Positions 26,001-33,343 of a stretch of DNA of 64,000 bases are shown here, piece by piece. The stretch comes from an uncultured Siphonobacter sp. (GTDB lineage: Bacteria > Bacteroidota > Bacteroidia > Cytophagales > Spirosomataceae). Under the pieces are notes generated by a model. That model saw only the letters and a list, made by a program, of their open reading frames with translations, made no database searches and was not told where the DNA came from. How positions within the stretch are numbered: position 1 is the stretch's first letter; each line of letters starts with the position of its first letter. The stretch spans positions 1 to 64,000 of the forward strand of contig CAJYIW010000004.1 in NCBI GenBank assembly GCA_913775095.1, written 5' to 3'. Both the position numbers and the translations under genes were made by a program.

Positions 26001-27271
26001 TCATTCTGACAAATCTGCTTTCCAACGCTTTTAAATATACGTCAGCTGGTGGGAAAGTTCGTTTTGGTCTGGAGGTGGTGGGGAATTGCCACCAGAATGC
26101 CGTTTTTCATCAGGGACGACTGTCCAATCATTACCTGGAAATTTGCATTCGGGACTGGGGGGTAGGCATGCAGGAGGCCGAGCTCGAGCATATTTTTGAT
26201 CCGTATTATCAGGCCTCGCACACGGAGACCCTGCGAGTGATGGGCTCGGGTATTGGTCTTTCGCTGGTACGGCAATGGGTCGAGCGGCACCGGGGCGAAA
26301 TAAGCGTCATCAGTTCCCCGGGCAAGGGGACCACCTTTACCGTACGATTACCATTTGGAAGTGCCCATTTACTGGAAGGTGATTTACGTTCGGCTGAACC
26401 TGCCATGGATAGTTCCATCACTCCCGAGAACCTGGAGATCATTGCCGAGCCTCTGAACCTGCCGGCTCGATTACCTAATTCGCTGCGTATACTGGTGGTA
26501 GAGGATAATGAAGAAGTGCGAACGTACCTGAAGCAGTTATTTAGTGATGATTTTGAGGTAATTACCGCGGTGGATGGACTGGAAGGCTGGAATCAGGCCC
26601 TGACGTATTTACCCGACCTGGTGGTTAGTGACATCATGATGCCCGGCAGTGACGGACTGGAGTTATGCCGGAAAATCAAGCATCATCCCAAGACGAACCA
26701 TATTCCCGTGGTTCTGCTCACGGCCCGGGCGGCGGCTTTGTACGAACTGGAAGGTCTGGAAACCGGAGCGGATGACTACGTCTCCAAACCTTTTCATCCT
26801 AAACTACTGGTCGCAAAAGTAACGGGGCTGCTCCAGAACCGGATGAAACTGCGGGAGTATTACCACCGCCAGATTTTGCTGGAACCCGGTGAAGTAGCCA
26901 TTCCTGATGCCGATAAACAATTCCTGGAAAAAGCCATGCAGATCGTCGAAGGACAATTGCAGGAACCGGATTTCAACGTGCAGATGCTGGTTCAGGAAAT
27001 GGGCATGAGCCAGTCCGTTTTTTATCGCCGCCTGAAAAGCATTACCGGACAAACCGTCGTTGAATTCATCCGCGATGTCCGCATGAAACGGGCCGCCCAG
27101 TTACTGGCTGGTACGAACATCAGGGTATCGGATGTGGCTTATCAGGTAGGCATTGAAGATGTCAAATACTTCCGGAAAATGTTTCAGAAACTGTATAACG
27201 TGCCGCCTTCGGAATATGCCCGGCAGTTTCGCAATGCCGAGCTGATGGATGACGGGTCTCAAAATGTATAG
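23051..27271 (+). CDS. Reg_prop/Y_Y_Y hybrid two-component regulator (HTCS)
   Basis: A 1406-residue one-protein sensor-regulator. A signal peptide (to about residue 24) is followed by about thirteen Reg_prop blades (LWIGT/LWVAT repeats, residues 40-700) forming the periplasmic double propeller, then a Y_Y_Y domain (about 710-810). A membrane helix runs from about 818 to 838. The HisKA domain has His875 (SHELRTP), HATPase_c follows, then a receiver with Asp1194 (SDIMMPG) and the conserved KPFHPK Lys, and a C-terminal AraC-type helix-turn-helix (about 1290-1395). This architecture is known to bind oligosaccharide breakdown products directly and to activate the adjacent polysaccharide locus. It is divergent from the double-GH43 gene, so it presumably controls the 11322-22866 genes. 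Confidence 0.95.
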   Translation: MQGIYKTILFLLGLALFPLLGEGQSEPGQFRFEHITVNEGLSHSDAMCVTQDPLGFLWIGTNKGLDRYDGHELKKYELTTNDQIGTATNRIRTMHVDRNGHLWTGVERAGLYWYNANFDRFFSIRERPGAHAHVQLIQELARVNVNAITSDASNRIWVATHQLGLFCIQMTRAGAIQFIQKINFPGLSELTVTRLTLDQRGQLWIGTMDRGLWVLHQPATSTTASQVKLLGATNIRALHCDRRGDLWLGSGSQVFWVDSQSLRQGEHIQPRALQRSFAEIESLYLDSVHRLWIGTSYGLMLMNPGRSEGIPVDEKQVHTFLPQDTDPHSINSVRVHDILEDRFHNLWLATSAGGLNLLKLQSKAFGLIRRQMLGATTPAHNYINAVYKDETSQLLWIGTRNGFARYDLKTKSYHNYLNRTAFGQDNGVDVTAFCQDRRGTLWIGTRYRGLMRLTGSGNPVPLPMMPGGPGWSGISIENIIQDRQGIIWVATFNAGILAYAEDGTFLKSFSIQNKTLPTRQFTSLLYEASQDILWASTRDRGVLKLKIVDGNLRVLKDFGHEPENVHSLKTNYAWPLVKDPQGNLWVGTIGGGLHRISAREETIERYDGRIPEMDVESLLMDESGNLWIGGAGLYQFNPQKNQLLHYDVTDGLQSNSFKVGAAYRSQDGTLYMGGVNGITYFKPAEIRPNPHPPLVQITELRIHNQSVTAGDTLNGRVLLTQSLSDAPRMELSASENDFSFTFVGLNYANPRKQRYAYQMEGYTSGWIELPAGQRTASFSNLPAGDYVFRVRASNGDGVWSTNAMFVPITILPPWWKSWWAYVMYALVISGALLLYRRIATAQQDLKNKLSFEKFQNEKEKELTDLKLRFFTNVSHELRTPLTLILGPIEELLSSKSQGPGLKEKIVLMHGQTRKLLDLVNQLLDFRKVESGHLSLKASKENITSFVTELFLIFRLKAEEKELDYELEAPKEAISLYFDRDKLEIILTNLLSNAFKYTSAGGKVRFGLEVVGNCHQNAVFHQGRLSNHYLEICIRDWGVGMQEAELEHIFDPYYQASHTETLRVMGSGIGLSLVRQWVERHRGEISVISSPGKGTTFTVRLPFGSAHLLEGDLRSAEPAMDSSITPENLEIIAEPLNLPARLPNSLRILVVEDNEEVRTYLKQLFSDDFEVITAVDGLEGWNQALTYLPDLVVSDIMMPGSDGLELCRKIKHHPKTNHIPVVLLTARAAALYELEGLETGADDYVSKPFHPKLLVAKVTGLLQNRMKLREYYHRQILLEPGEVAIPDADKQFLEKAMQIVEGQLQEPDFNVQMLVQEMGMSQSVFYRRLKSITGQTVVEFIRDVRMKRAAQLLAGTNIRVSDVAYQVGIEDVKYFRKMFQKLYNVPPSEYARQFRNAELMDDGSQNV

Positions 27272-27369
27272 ATCACAAATAAACTTACACTAACGATTAG
27301 TAGCGTTAGGCCAATGATCAGCCATTGCTGAACACGACTTTTGCGTTCGGTTGGAGAGTTAGACTTCAT
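27259..27369 (-). CDS. Putative 36-residue single-span membrane protein
   Basis: A short frame (ATG at 27369, TGA at 27259-27261) encodes 36 residues: a polar, basic N-terminus (MKSNSPTERKSRVQQ), then one hydrophobic span WLIIGLTLLIVSVSLFVIYT and a Phe. The tail overlaps the last 13 bases of the convergent regulator gene. The amphipathic basic start followed by a clean transmembrane stretch up to the stop is unlikely by chance in a GC-balanced intergenic region. I do not recognise a family and assign no function. It could be a membrane toxin-like or regulatory small protein, or simply a conserved small Cytophagales membrane protein. Confidence 0.5.
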   Translation of the reverse strand: MKSNSPTERKSRVQQWLIIGLTLLIVSVSLFVIYTF

Positions 27370-27730
27370 GGGTACTGATAAGTTTATGCAATACTAGGTA
27401 TGAACCCGCTGGAAAAGGGTGTCTTTTTCGGTTCAAATAGGGGACATACTCATCTATGCCGCCTGGCGTATAGGAAAAGAGGGTTAGCGGACTGCTGCAA
27501 TAGGTCTCTAGCCCTTTTTTCCTGGGTAAGGAATTCCTGTCTGACTGGCACGATCCGCTCGGGTTAAGGTTTTTACTTCTCCTTTCGGCATAAATGCCGT
27601 CTTTTTTTTCTTCCTGCCTGCAACATTCACCAGGCGTCGCCCCTCTTTGATAAAAACAACGAGACTCTAAGCCTGTAGCTGCCTGCATTCCGCGGCTTTT
27701 GCGGGAAAACCTTCAAACTCTATTCTTGTC
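27370..27730 (+). other. 361-bp intergenic stretch ahead of TonB receptor
   Basis: No convincing gene. A G-U tolerant 7-bp stem (gggttag/ctagccc) at about 27481-27520 is followed by TTTTTT, and a second, cleaner terminator lies at 27586-27611. A 109-codon minus-strand frame (27359-27688) reads through both hairpins and has no domain character. The layout could encode a leader RNA or small RNA, or could just end transcripts from upstream. Confidence 0.35.
27586..27611 (+). terminator. Rho-independent terminator
   Basis: A 6-bp stem (cggcat/atgccg) with a 2-base loop is followed by a CTTTTTTTTC tract, on the plus strand. It sits about 120 bases before the next gene and 315 bases after the regulator stop, so it closes some transcript that runs through this gap. 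Confidence 0.75.
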
Positions 27731-30154
27731 ATGAAAATACTTTTCTCGCTGACCGTCCTGGTTTTGTGGGCTGGAAATACTTTGGCCCAATCTACGCACC
27801 CCGGTAGTCTGAGGGGTTCACTGGTAGACTCCACTACCCGGCAGAACATTCCTTTCGCGAATGCCGCCCTGTATCAGGGCACCACTTTAATCACCGGAGC
27901 AACGACGGATAGCGAAGGGATTTTTATCATTCAGAACGTACCGCTCGGAAAATACACCCTCACGTTATCTTCCGTGGGATTTATTAAACGCAGTACAGAA
28001 TTGTTGCTAACGGCTCAACACCCCAACCTGGAACTGGGAGCCCGGGCGTTACTTTCCGAAAACAGAACGCTGGGCGAAGTAACGATTTCGGCCCAGAAGG
28101 CCCTGGTGGAAGATAAGGGTGATAAACTCGTCTACAATGCGGAAAAGGATATCTCCAACGCGGGAGGATCCGCAGCGGACGTATTGCGAAAAGTGCCCTC
28201 GTTAAGTGTGGACATGGACGGCACGGTCCAGATGAGGGGTAACAGCAACATTCGGGTATTAATCAACGGAAAACCTTCCGCTTTGATGGCCCGAAATCTG
28301 GCGGATGCCCTTCGCCAGATGCCCGCCGACAATATCCGATCGGTGGAAGTCATTACGAGTCCGGGAGCGAAATACGATGCCGAAGGTTCCGCGGGCGTGA
28401 TTAACATCATTACCAGGAAAGCATTACAGGGTTTCAATGGGTCGGTCATGGCAGCCCAGGGAACCCTGAATCGAAGCCTGAACCTGAAACTGGCCCTGAA
28501 GACGAAAAAGCTCGGCTTCTCGCTATCGGCCAACGGCTATCAGTTTCGGAACATCAGGGAATCCCAGCTCCAGCGTACGTCACTGGCCGATGGCAATCCC
28601 ATCAGTTTTCTGAATCAGAGTAGCAAAGCCGATAATACCGGGATAGGAGGGAACGGCGAATGGAGTCTGGACTACGAGCCCGATTCTACCAGCCATTTTA
28701 ATTTTTCAGTGAATGCCTGGGGTGGGAGTTACCCCAAGAATAGCCAGGTAATCAATCGCTTAACGGATGCAGGGGGCAGACCATTGCAGGCTTTTGGCAA
28801 TGAAGTTCGCTTTGTGAATCCTTACGGCAACAGCCAGTTTGATCTGGGGTACACCAAAACGTTCCGGAAACCCGAGCAGGAGTTTTCGCTTCTGTCCCAG
28901 TACAGCCGGATGCCCGATAATTATTTTTATGATACCGATCGGTATAACCCGGACGACCAGCTGATTTTTCGTCAGAAAAGCATCAATTACAGCCGTAATC
29001 AGGAATACACGTTTCAGGCGGATTACACGCACCCGTTTCAATGGCGTACCACAAAAGATACCACCCGGCTGAAACTGGAAATTGGAATCAAGGCCATTCG
29101 CCGGAATATTGGAAGCGAATTCAGCGTTGAGCAATCTTCAGATGGTCATTCTCCGCTGGTACCCGATCCCACCCAATCCAATGATTTTGCCTATATCCAA
29201 AATGTCTATTCCGGCTATACTGCCTTGAGGGCAGAGACTAAATCCCGGTTTAGTTTTAATCTGGGAACGCGGCTGGAGCGAACGGTTATTGAGGGTGATT
29301 TCAGGAGTACGGATACCAAACTTTCCAGTACGTACACCAACCTGATTCCCAGCCTTACGCTATCTAAAAAATGGGGCGTACATACCTATAAGGTGAGTTA
29401 CACCCAGCGGATTCAACGGCCCATGCTCTGGTACCTGAATCCCTGGACGAATGCGAGTGATCCCCAGAATCTGGAAACGGGTAATCCTTATCTTAAACCT
29501 GAACTCAATCACGCTCTGGAACTGGGACATAGTCTGACAACTAAAAATGGGTTATCCGTGAATACCGCCCTGTACGCCCGAATGACCAATAATGCTATTG
29601 AGTACCTGCGAACGGTCAGCGAAACGGGGGTCGCTGTGAGTAGCCCTGAAAACATTGGGCAACGAAAAGCCACGGGACTCAACGTTAATCTATCAGGGCA
29701 GGCCTCTAAAAACTGGACCCTCAATGGCGGAGCTGACCTGCGGTACGTTGAAATTTTTAGCCGGGCCCAGCATCAGGGTAACTCGGGAGTGGTCAGTAAT
29801 TTTAATGTCAACAGTACGTATAAATTTCCACGGAACATCACTTTTCAGGCGAATGGAAGCGTCAGCACGGGCTGGATTAACCTGCAGGGCAAAGGATCGG
29901 GCTTTTACTGGTATGGTTTTGCGTTGAAACGTGAATTCTGGGAAAAAAAGGCCAGCCTTACGCTGGGAGTAAACAATCCTTTGAACCGGGGGTTGAGACA
30001 AACGTATCGGCAGTTTGCTCCAACGTTTGAATCGGTGACGCATTCGCTTTACGTGAACCGTTCCGCACGGCTGGCCTTTGAATGGCGTTTTGGGAAGATG
30101 TCCTCCGGTGGCAAGCAAGGACGAAAAATCAGTAATGATGATACGGGACGGTAA
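27731..30154 (+). CDS. TonB-dependent receptor with OMP beta-barrel family barrel
   Basis: An 807-residue outer-membrane protein. The signal peptide ends at TLAQ (residue 20). A carboxypeptidase-regulatory-like domain (about 26-105) leads into the plug (AADVLRKVPSLSVDMDG, VRVLINGKPS type, EVITSPGAKYDAEGSAGVINI), and the rest is the broad Outer_membrane_protein_beta-barrel family barrel. This group is distinct from SusC: no SusD partner is adjacent, and the plug has the alternative NIRSVEVITSPGAKYDAEG signature. The cargo is unknown; members are often linked to peptide, metal or unidentified ligand uptake. It stands alone, between a terminator at 27586-27611 and a hairpin at 30176-30218. Confidence 0.9.
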   Translation: MKILFSLTVLVLWAGNTLAQSTHPGSLRGSLVDSTTRQNIPFANAALYQGTTLITGATTDSEGIFIIQNVPLGKYTLTLSSVGFIKRSTELLLTAQHPNLELGARALLSENRTLGEVTISAQKALVEDKGDKLVYNAEKDISNAGGSAADVLRKVPSLSVDMDGTVQMRGNSNIRVLINGKPSALMARNLADALRQMPADNIRSVEVITSPGAKYDAEGSAGVINIITRKALQGFNGSVMAAQGTLNRSLNLKLALKTKKLGFSLSANGYQFRNIRESQLQRTSLADGNPISFLNQSSKADNTGIGGNGEWSLDYEPDSTSHFNFSVNAWGGSYPKNSQVINRLTDAGGRPLQAFGNEVRFVNPYGNSQFDLGYTKTFRKPEQEFSLLSQYSRMPDNYFYDTDRYNPDDQLIFRQKSINYSRNQEYTFQADYTHPFQWRTTKDTTRLKLEIGIKAIRRNIGSEFSVEQSSDGHSPLVPDPTQSNDFAYIQNVYSGYTALRAETKSRFSFNLGTRLERTVIEGDFRSTDTKLSSTYTNLIPSLTLSKKWGVHTYKVSYTQRIQRPMLWYLNPWTNASDPQNLETGNPYLKPELNHALELGHSLTTKNGLSVNTALYARMTNNAIEYLRTVSETGVAVSSPENIGQRKATGLNVNLSGQASKNWTLNGGADLRYVEIFSRAQHQGNSGVVSNFNVNSTYKFPRNITFQANGSVSTGWINLQGKGSGFYWYGFALKREFWEKKASLTLGVNNPLNRGLRQTYRQFAPTFESVTHSLYVNRSARLAFEWRFGKMSSGGKQGRKISNDDTGR

Positions 30155-30175
30155 ACGGGTGTAAATGATATGCAA

Positions 30176-30218
30176 GAACAGATTTTCTTTCAATCATTAC
30201 TAAATAGAAAATCTGTTC
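30176..30218 (+). terminator. Hairpin after the TonB receptor gene
   Basis: A perfect 13-bp stem (30176-30188 with 30206-30218) encloses a 17-base loop, 22 bases after the stop codon. The T-tract is short, so termination is likely but not certain. Confidence 0.6.
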
Positions 30219-30266
30219 TTATGCATTATAAAAATGTAAAATTTTGTATTGTTATATAATTATAGT

Positions 30267-30318
30267 TATGTTAAGTAACAGATTTATTACTCCTATTTAA
30301 CCAGGATTACTTAACATA
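30267..30318. repeat. 12-bp perfect inverted repeat
   Basis: TATGTTAAGTAA (30267-30278) and its reverse complement (30307-30318) enclose a 28-base AT-rich spacer. This could be an operator, a cruciform or the scar of an insertion. Confidence 0.5.
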
Positions 30319-30396
30319 TTTCGTTCCTATTCAACATAAAGTAGGTTATTACACAACCCAACTTATCCTGAATTATAATGTATTTAATACATTACC

Positions 30397-30588
30397 CTAC
30401 TTTCTATACGCATGAATTATATTAACCATACAGCCACATACAGGAATAGAGATCATACTACTGATAAGATAAACAATGAATACTTTTATTTTAAGCTTTT
30501 TTTCATGCTCGGGTATGTCGTCTTTTATTTCATACGTTATTCTGAAATACTGGCCTTCCCGAACTTCCCGCAGTAGATTGATGCACAT
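30397..30588 (-). CDS. Weak hypothetical 63-residue protein with one hydrophobic segment
   Basis: A 63-codon frame with an ATG at 30588 and an in-frame stop 30 bases upstream of it. The N-terminal half is charged (EVREGQYFRITYEIKDD, EHEKKLKIK) and is followed by a hydrophobic stretch (VFIVYLISSMISIPVCGCM) and a basic end. Charged-then-membrane organisation gives it some credibility, but its codon use follows the AT-rich surroundings and I know no homologue. It may not be a gene. Confidence 0.25.
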   Translation of the reverse strand: MCINLLREVREGQYFRITYEIKDDIPEHEKKLKIKVFIVYLISSMISIPVCGCMVNIIHAYRK

Positions 30589-30965
30589 AATGCAGCTTAA
30601 TAGTATTGGTTTATGGCGTCACCTGCCGCTACTCCTACAGAGTGTAAAGATTGATTACTCACTCGTGTAATCCCAATGGCATACAGTCTCTTAATTCTAC
30701 CTACTCCAACTAAAGACTTTGCCCCTATACTAAGAAAAAATTTCGTTCAACTACTTTATGAATAACGATGAATTATTTACTGGTAATCAGAGAAATGTGA
30801 GACTGTATTAATGTGAGTTTTATATTATGCTTAGCCCTGTGATTTTTGAATGATTGAGTATTCATAATGATGTACTTATGGAGTATAGAAGCATCATTAA
30901 AAGAAAAAACCATATATTTGTAAAAATAATTATTATAACGTAACAATAACGTTACAAAAACTATT

Positions 30966-30973
30966 TACATTTG
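30966..30973 (+). promoter_or_regulatory. TAnnTTTG -7 box ahead of the zinc-ribbon gene
   Basis: TACATTTG matches the Bacteroidota -7 consensus and lies 31 bases before the ATG at 31005, giving a short leader. The duplicated 11-mer at 30937-30958 sits just upstream, where a regulator could act. Confidence 0.5.
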
Positions 30974-31004
30974 CTTTATAGTTTTCAACTCAACTGATCC
31001 TACT

Positions 31005-31304
31005 ATGCCTCGTTTATCAAGAGAAGGATTCAAGCATAATGCTAAAGTATTTGAAAAGACCTGTCAATGGTGTGGAACGCCGTTCTTTGCTTCCCGCTCC
31101 ACTGCCAAGTTTTGTTCGTCGACGTGCAGAGCTTATTCCCATCAGGCCGATACGCTGGATACGGCAGCTCCCTGGCAGGAGACTGATCGTACGGTAGATG
31201 CTCTGCTCCACCAGATCGCTTTTCTCAAATCTCAGGTTGAGTCTCTTTCGAGGGATAATCACGAATTGCGAAGAGCTTTGGAGGAAGCCAAAAAGGCAGA
31301 ATAA
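31005..31304 (+). CDS. Small zinc-ribbon plus coiled-coil protein
   Basis: A 99-residue protein of unknown function. The N-terminal half carries a CxxC...CxxxC knuckle (Cys20, Cys23, Cys37, Cys41; QWCGTPFFASRSTAKFC core) that would bind one zinc. From about residue 62 to the end there is a heptad-patterned helix (LLHQIAFLKSQVESLS...) suited to dimerisation. A zinc knuckle followed by a coiled coil suggests a DNA- or protein-binding adaptor, but no specific family is recognised. The gene is monocistronic: it has a promoter-like box 31 bases upstream and a strong bidirectional terminator directly after. Confidence 0.75.
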   Translation: MPRLSREGFKHNAKVFEKTCQWCGTPFFASRSTAKFCSSTCRAYSHQADTLDTAAPWQETDRTVDALLHQIAFLKSQVESLSRDNHELRRALEEAKKAE

Positions 31305-31307
31305 GTT

Positions 31308-31350
31308 AAAAGCCCTGCCGGGGGAGCATTCTCCCCCCGGCAGGGCTTTT
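31308..31350. terminator. Strong bidirectional terminator
   Basis: A GC-rich stem of about 17 bp (31308-31324 with 31333-31350) is flanked by A and T runs, between convergent genes ending at 31304 (plus) and 31379 (minus). It should serve both strands. Confidence 0.85.
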
Positions 31351-31378
31351 ACTGATCTATCTCTAAAGAAATAATACC

Positions 31379-33154
31379 TTATTGTTTCAATACCCGATCC
31401 AGCTCAATGGCGGAGGTGATCAGGGCTAAGTGCGTCAAAGCCTGCGGATAGTTACCCAGCTGCTCGCCGCGTTTACTGATCTGTTCTGAAAACAAGCCCA
31501 GGCTGTTCGAATACCCCAGGATTTTCTCGAAGAAGTTACTGGCTCGTTCGACCTGACCATCCTTTGCCAGACACTCCACGAACCAGAACGAACACATCGT
31601 AAAGGTGCCCTCCTCCCCTTCCAGACCGTCAATGTTGGATTCTGCATTATTGTAGCGGTAGATGAGTACATCCAGCTTCAACTCCCGTTCAATGGCCTGC
31701 AATGTTTTCTGCCAGCGGGGTTCGTTTGAAGTGATGAACTGAACGGCGGGCATCAGCAATACGGAAGCGTCGAGCTCGTGCCCACCTTTGTACTGCACGA
31801 AAGATTCCTTCTCCTCGGACCAGAATTCATTGTACACATAATTGTAAATCTCATTCCGGGTGTTGTACCACTTTTCACGGGGGTACGGGAAGGAACGTTC
31901 TTCACCAATTTTAATGGCCCGGTCCAACGCCACCCAGCACATCATGAACGAGTGCAGAAACTCCCGTTCTTTTCCCCGGATTTCCCACATGCCATGATCC
32001 GGTGTTTTCCAGTGGTCACAGACGTATTCTACTTCAACCGTCAGTTTTTGCCAGAATTCGTAGGTCAGATGCCCCCCGTACTTATTGAAAAGATAAATCG
32101 TGTCGATGAGTTCTCCGTAGATATCCATCTGTTTCTGGTCAACGGCTCCGTTACCAATCAGTACAGGTTTGGAATCCTGGTATCCCCGGAAATGCTTCAG
32201 CTCTGTTTCATCGTCGGGCATGGTTCCGTCTACTTTATACATGAGCTGCAAGGGCTCATCTAGGCAATGGGCTTCTACCCAGTCCATAAAGGTGCGGGCT
32301 TCATCGATGAAGCCCAGACGGAGGAAAGCGAACATGGTAAAGGCCGAGTCCCTGATCCAGCAGTATCGGTAATCCCAGTTGCGTTCACCTCCCAGCGTTT
32401 CGGGTAGAGCAAAAGTGGGAGCTGCTACTACGGAACCATACTGGTGGGAAGACAGCAACTTCAGCGTAATGGCGGAACGAATCACCATTTCCCGCCAACG
32501 CCCCTGATAGGTACACTTACGGGTCCAGTCTTTCCAGAAATGATGCGTTTCATCGTAATGGGCGGTACAGAAATCCGTTACGCCTTCGGTAATCTCGTCA
32601 TTCCCGTCACAAAGGATGAAGCATAAGGTTTGCCCTTCCTTCAGGGTAAAGTGAGTCACCACGTCGTTATCGGCCAGATCCATTTCAATGTCGCTGTAGA
32701 GATGGAGAATCTGGTCATTGTCCCCGCTGAACTTTACGCCCTTGGTAACCTGCTCGGCCGTGTGGCCACTCTGGGAATAGTTAAACCGGGGCCGACAGGA
32801 AAGTTTAAACTCCACGTTACCCCGAACGGCCGTTACTTTTCGGATGAGCGTCATGTGAGAACCCTCTTCGTGAACGGGCATGAAATCGGCCAGTTCGGCA
32901 ATGCCATAGTCCGAAAAAAAACGGGTAACGAGAATGGCCGTATCCGTTAGGTAAATTTGTTTATAGGATAAATCCTGCAGCGTAGGAATGATTGAAAAGT
33001 GACCTCCTTTTTCAGGATCCAGCATGGCGGTAAAAACCGAAGGAGAATCGAAACGAGGTAAACACAAAAAATCAATAGAACCATAATGGGAAACCAGAGC
33101 GGCGGTATTCATATTACCAATCAAACCGTACTGGTCAATAGTAGCCTGCTTCAT
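31379..33154 (-). CDS. GH15 family glucoamylase/trehalase-type enzyme
   Basis: A 591-residue cytoplasmic protein without a signal peptide. It has the TREH_N-type N-terminal beta-sandwich (MKQATIDQYGLIGNMNTAALVS...FDSPSVF) and a GH15 alpha6/alpha6 barrel. Catalytic signatures are RNWDYRYCWIRDSAFTMFA (about 260-278), with an acid in the region around the conserved WIRDS, and LGLFSEQ with Glu557, the expected general base. Close relatives include mycobacterial GH15 trehalases, while others are glucoamylases or glucodextranases. The trehalose-synthesis genes nearby favour trehalase or alpha-glucosidase activity. It is transcribed alone on the minus strand. Confidence 0.87.
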   Translation of the reverse strand: MKQATIDQYGLIGNMNTAALVSHYGSIDFLCLPRFDSPSVFTAMLDPEKGGHFSIIPTLQDLSYKQIYLTDTAILVTRFFSDYGIAELADFMPVHEEGSHMTLIRKVTAVRGNVEFKLSCRPRFNYSQSGHTAEQVTKGVKFSGDNDQILHLYSDIEMDLADNDVVTHFTLKEGQTLCFILCDGNDEITEGVTDFCTAHYDETHHFWKDWTRKCTYQGRWREMVIRSAITLKLLSSHQYGSVVAAPTFALPETLGGERNWDYRYCWIRDSAFTMFAFLRLGFIDEARTFMDWVEAHCLDEPLQLMYKVDGTMPDDETELKHFRGYQDSKPVLIGNGAVDQKQMDIYGELIDTIYLFNKYGGHLTYEFWQKLTVEVEYVCDHWKTPDHGMWEIRGKEREFLHSFMMCWVALDRAIKIGEERSFPYPREKWYNTRNEIYNYVYNEFWSEEKESFVQYKGGHELDASVLLMPAVQFITSNEPRWQKTLQAIERELKLDVLIYRYNNAESNIDGLEGEEGTFTMCSFWFVECLAKDGQVERASNFFEKILGYSNSLGLFSEQISKRGEQLGNYPQALTHLALITSAIELDRVLKQ

Positions 33155-33306
33155 ATCAATGCCTTAAGGGGTGGTTTAGTAACTGGGTTAATAATTGAGT
33201 GTTTATGGCGGTAAAAGGATCATGCGAGCCTCCCGTTTTTTGGGTATTCTCACCAAATTCTAATTTCATTTTCGCGGGAAAATCCCTGAAAATCTAGTCC
33301 TTCCTT

Positions 33307-33314
33307 TACCTTCG
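33307..33314 (+). promoter_or_regulatory. TAnnTTCG -7-like box
   Basis: TACCTTCG lies 30 bases before the ATG at 33344. It differs from the TAnnTTTG consensus at one position, a variant also seen upstream of the minus-strand riboswitch (54586-54579). This is suggestive only. Confidence 0.35.
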
Positions 33315-33343
33315 TAGCTTCTCTCTAAACCTTAAGTATTCGT

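Larger units (their letters stand above)
30219..30965. other. AT-rich, gene-poor intergenic stretch
   Basis: This ~750-bp region is clearly more AT-rich than the rest of the window. It contains a 12-bp inverted repeat (30267-30318), one weak 63-codon frame (30397-30588), and a duplicated 11-mer (AACGTAACAAT/AACGTTACAAA, 30937-30958) just ahead of the promoter-like box at 30966. I see no RNA gene. Confidence 0.6.

Noticed and set aside
27359-27688. 109-codon minus-strand frame
   Set aside because: It passes through two terminator hairpins, has no domain-like pattern and low complexity, and overlaps the better 36-codon candidate in another frame.
30155-31004. tRNA or other structured RNA gene
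   Set aside because: I looked for cloverleaf-type arms and conserved RNA cores and saw none; only simple inverted repeats are present.
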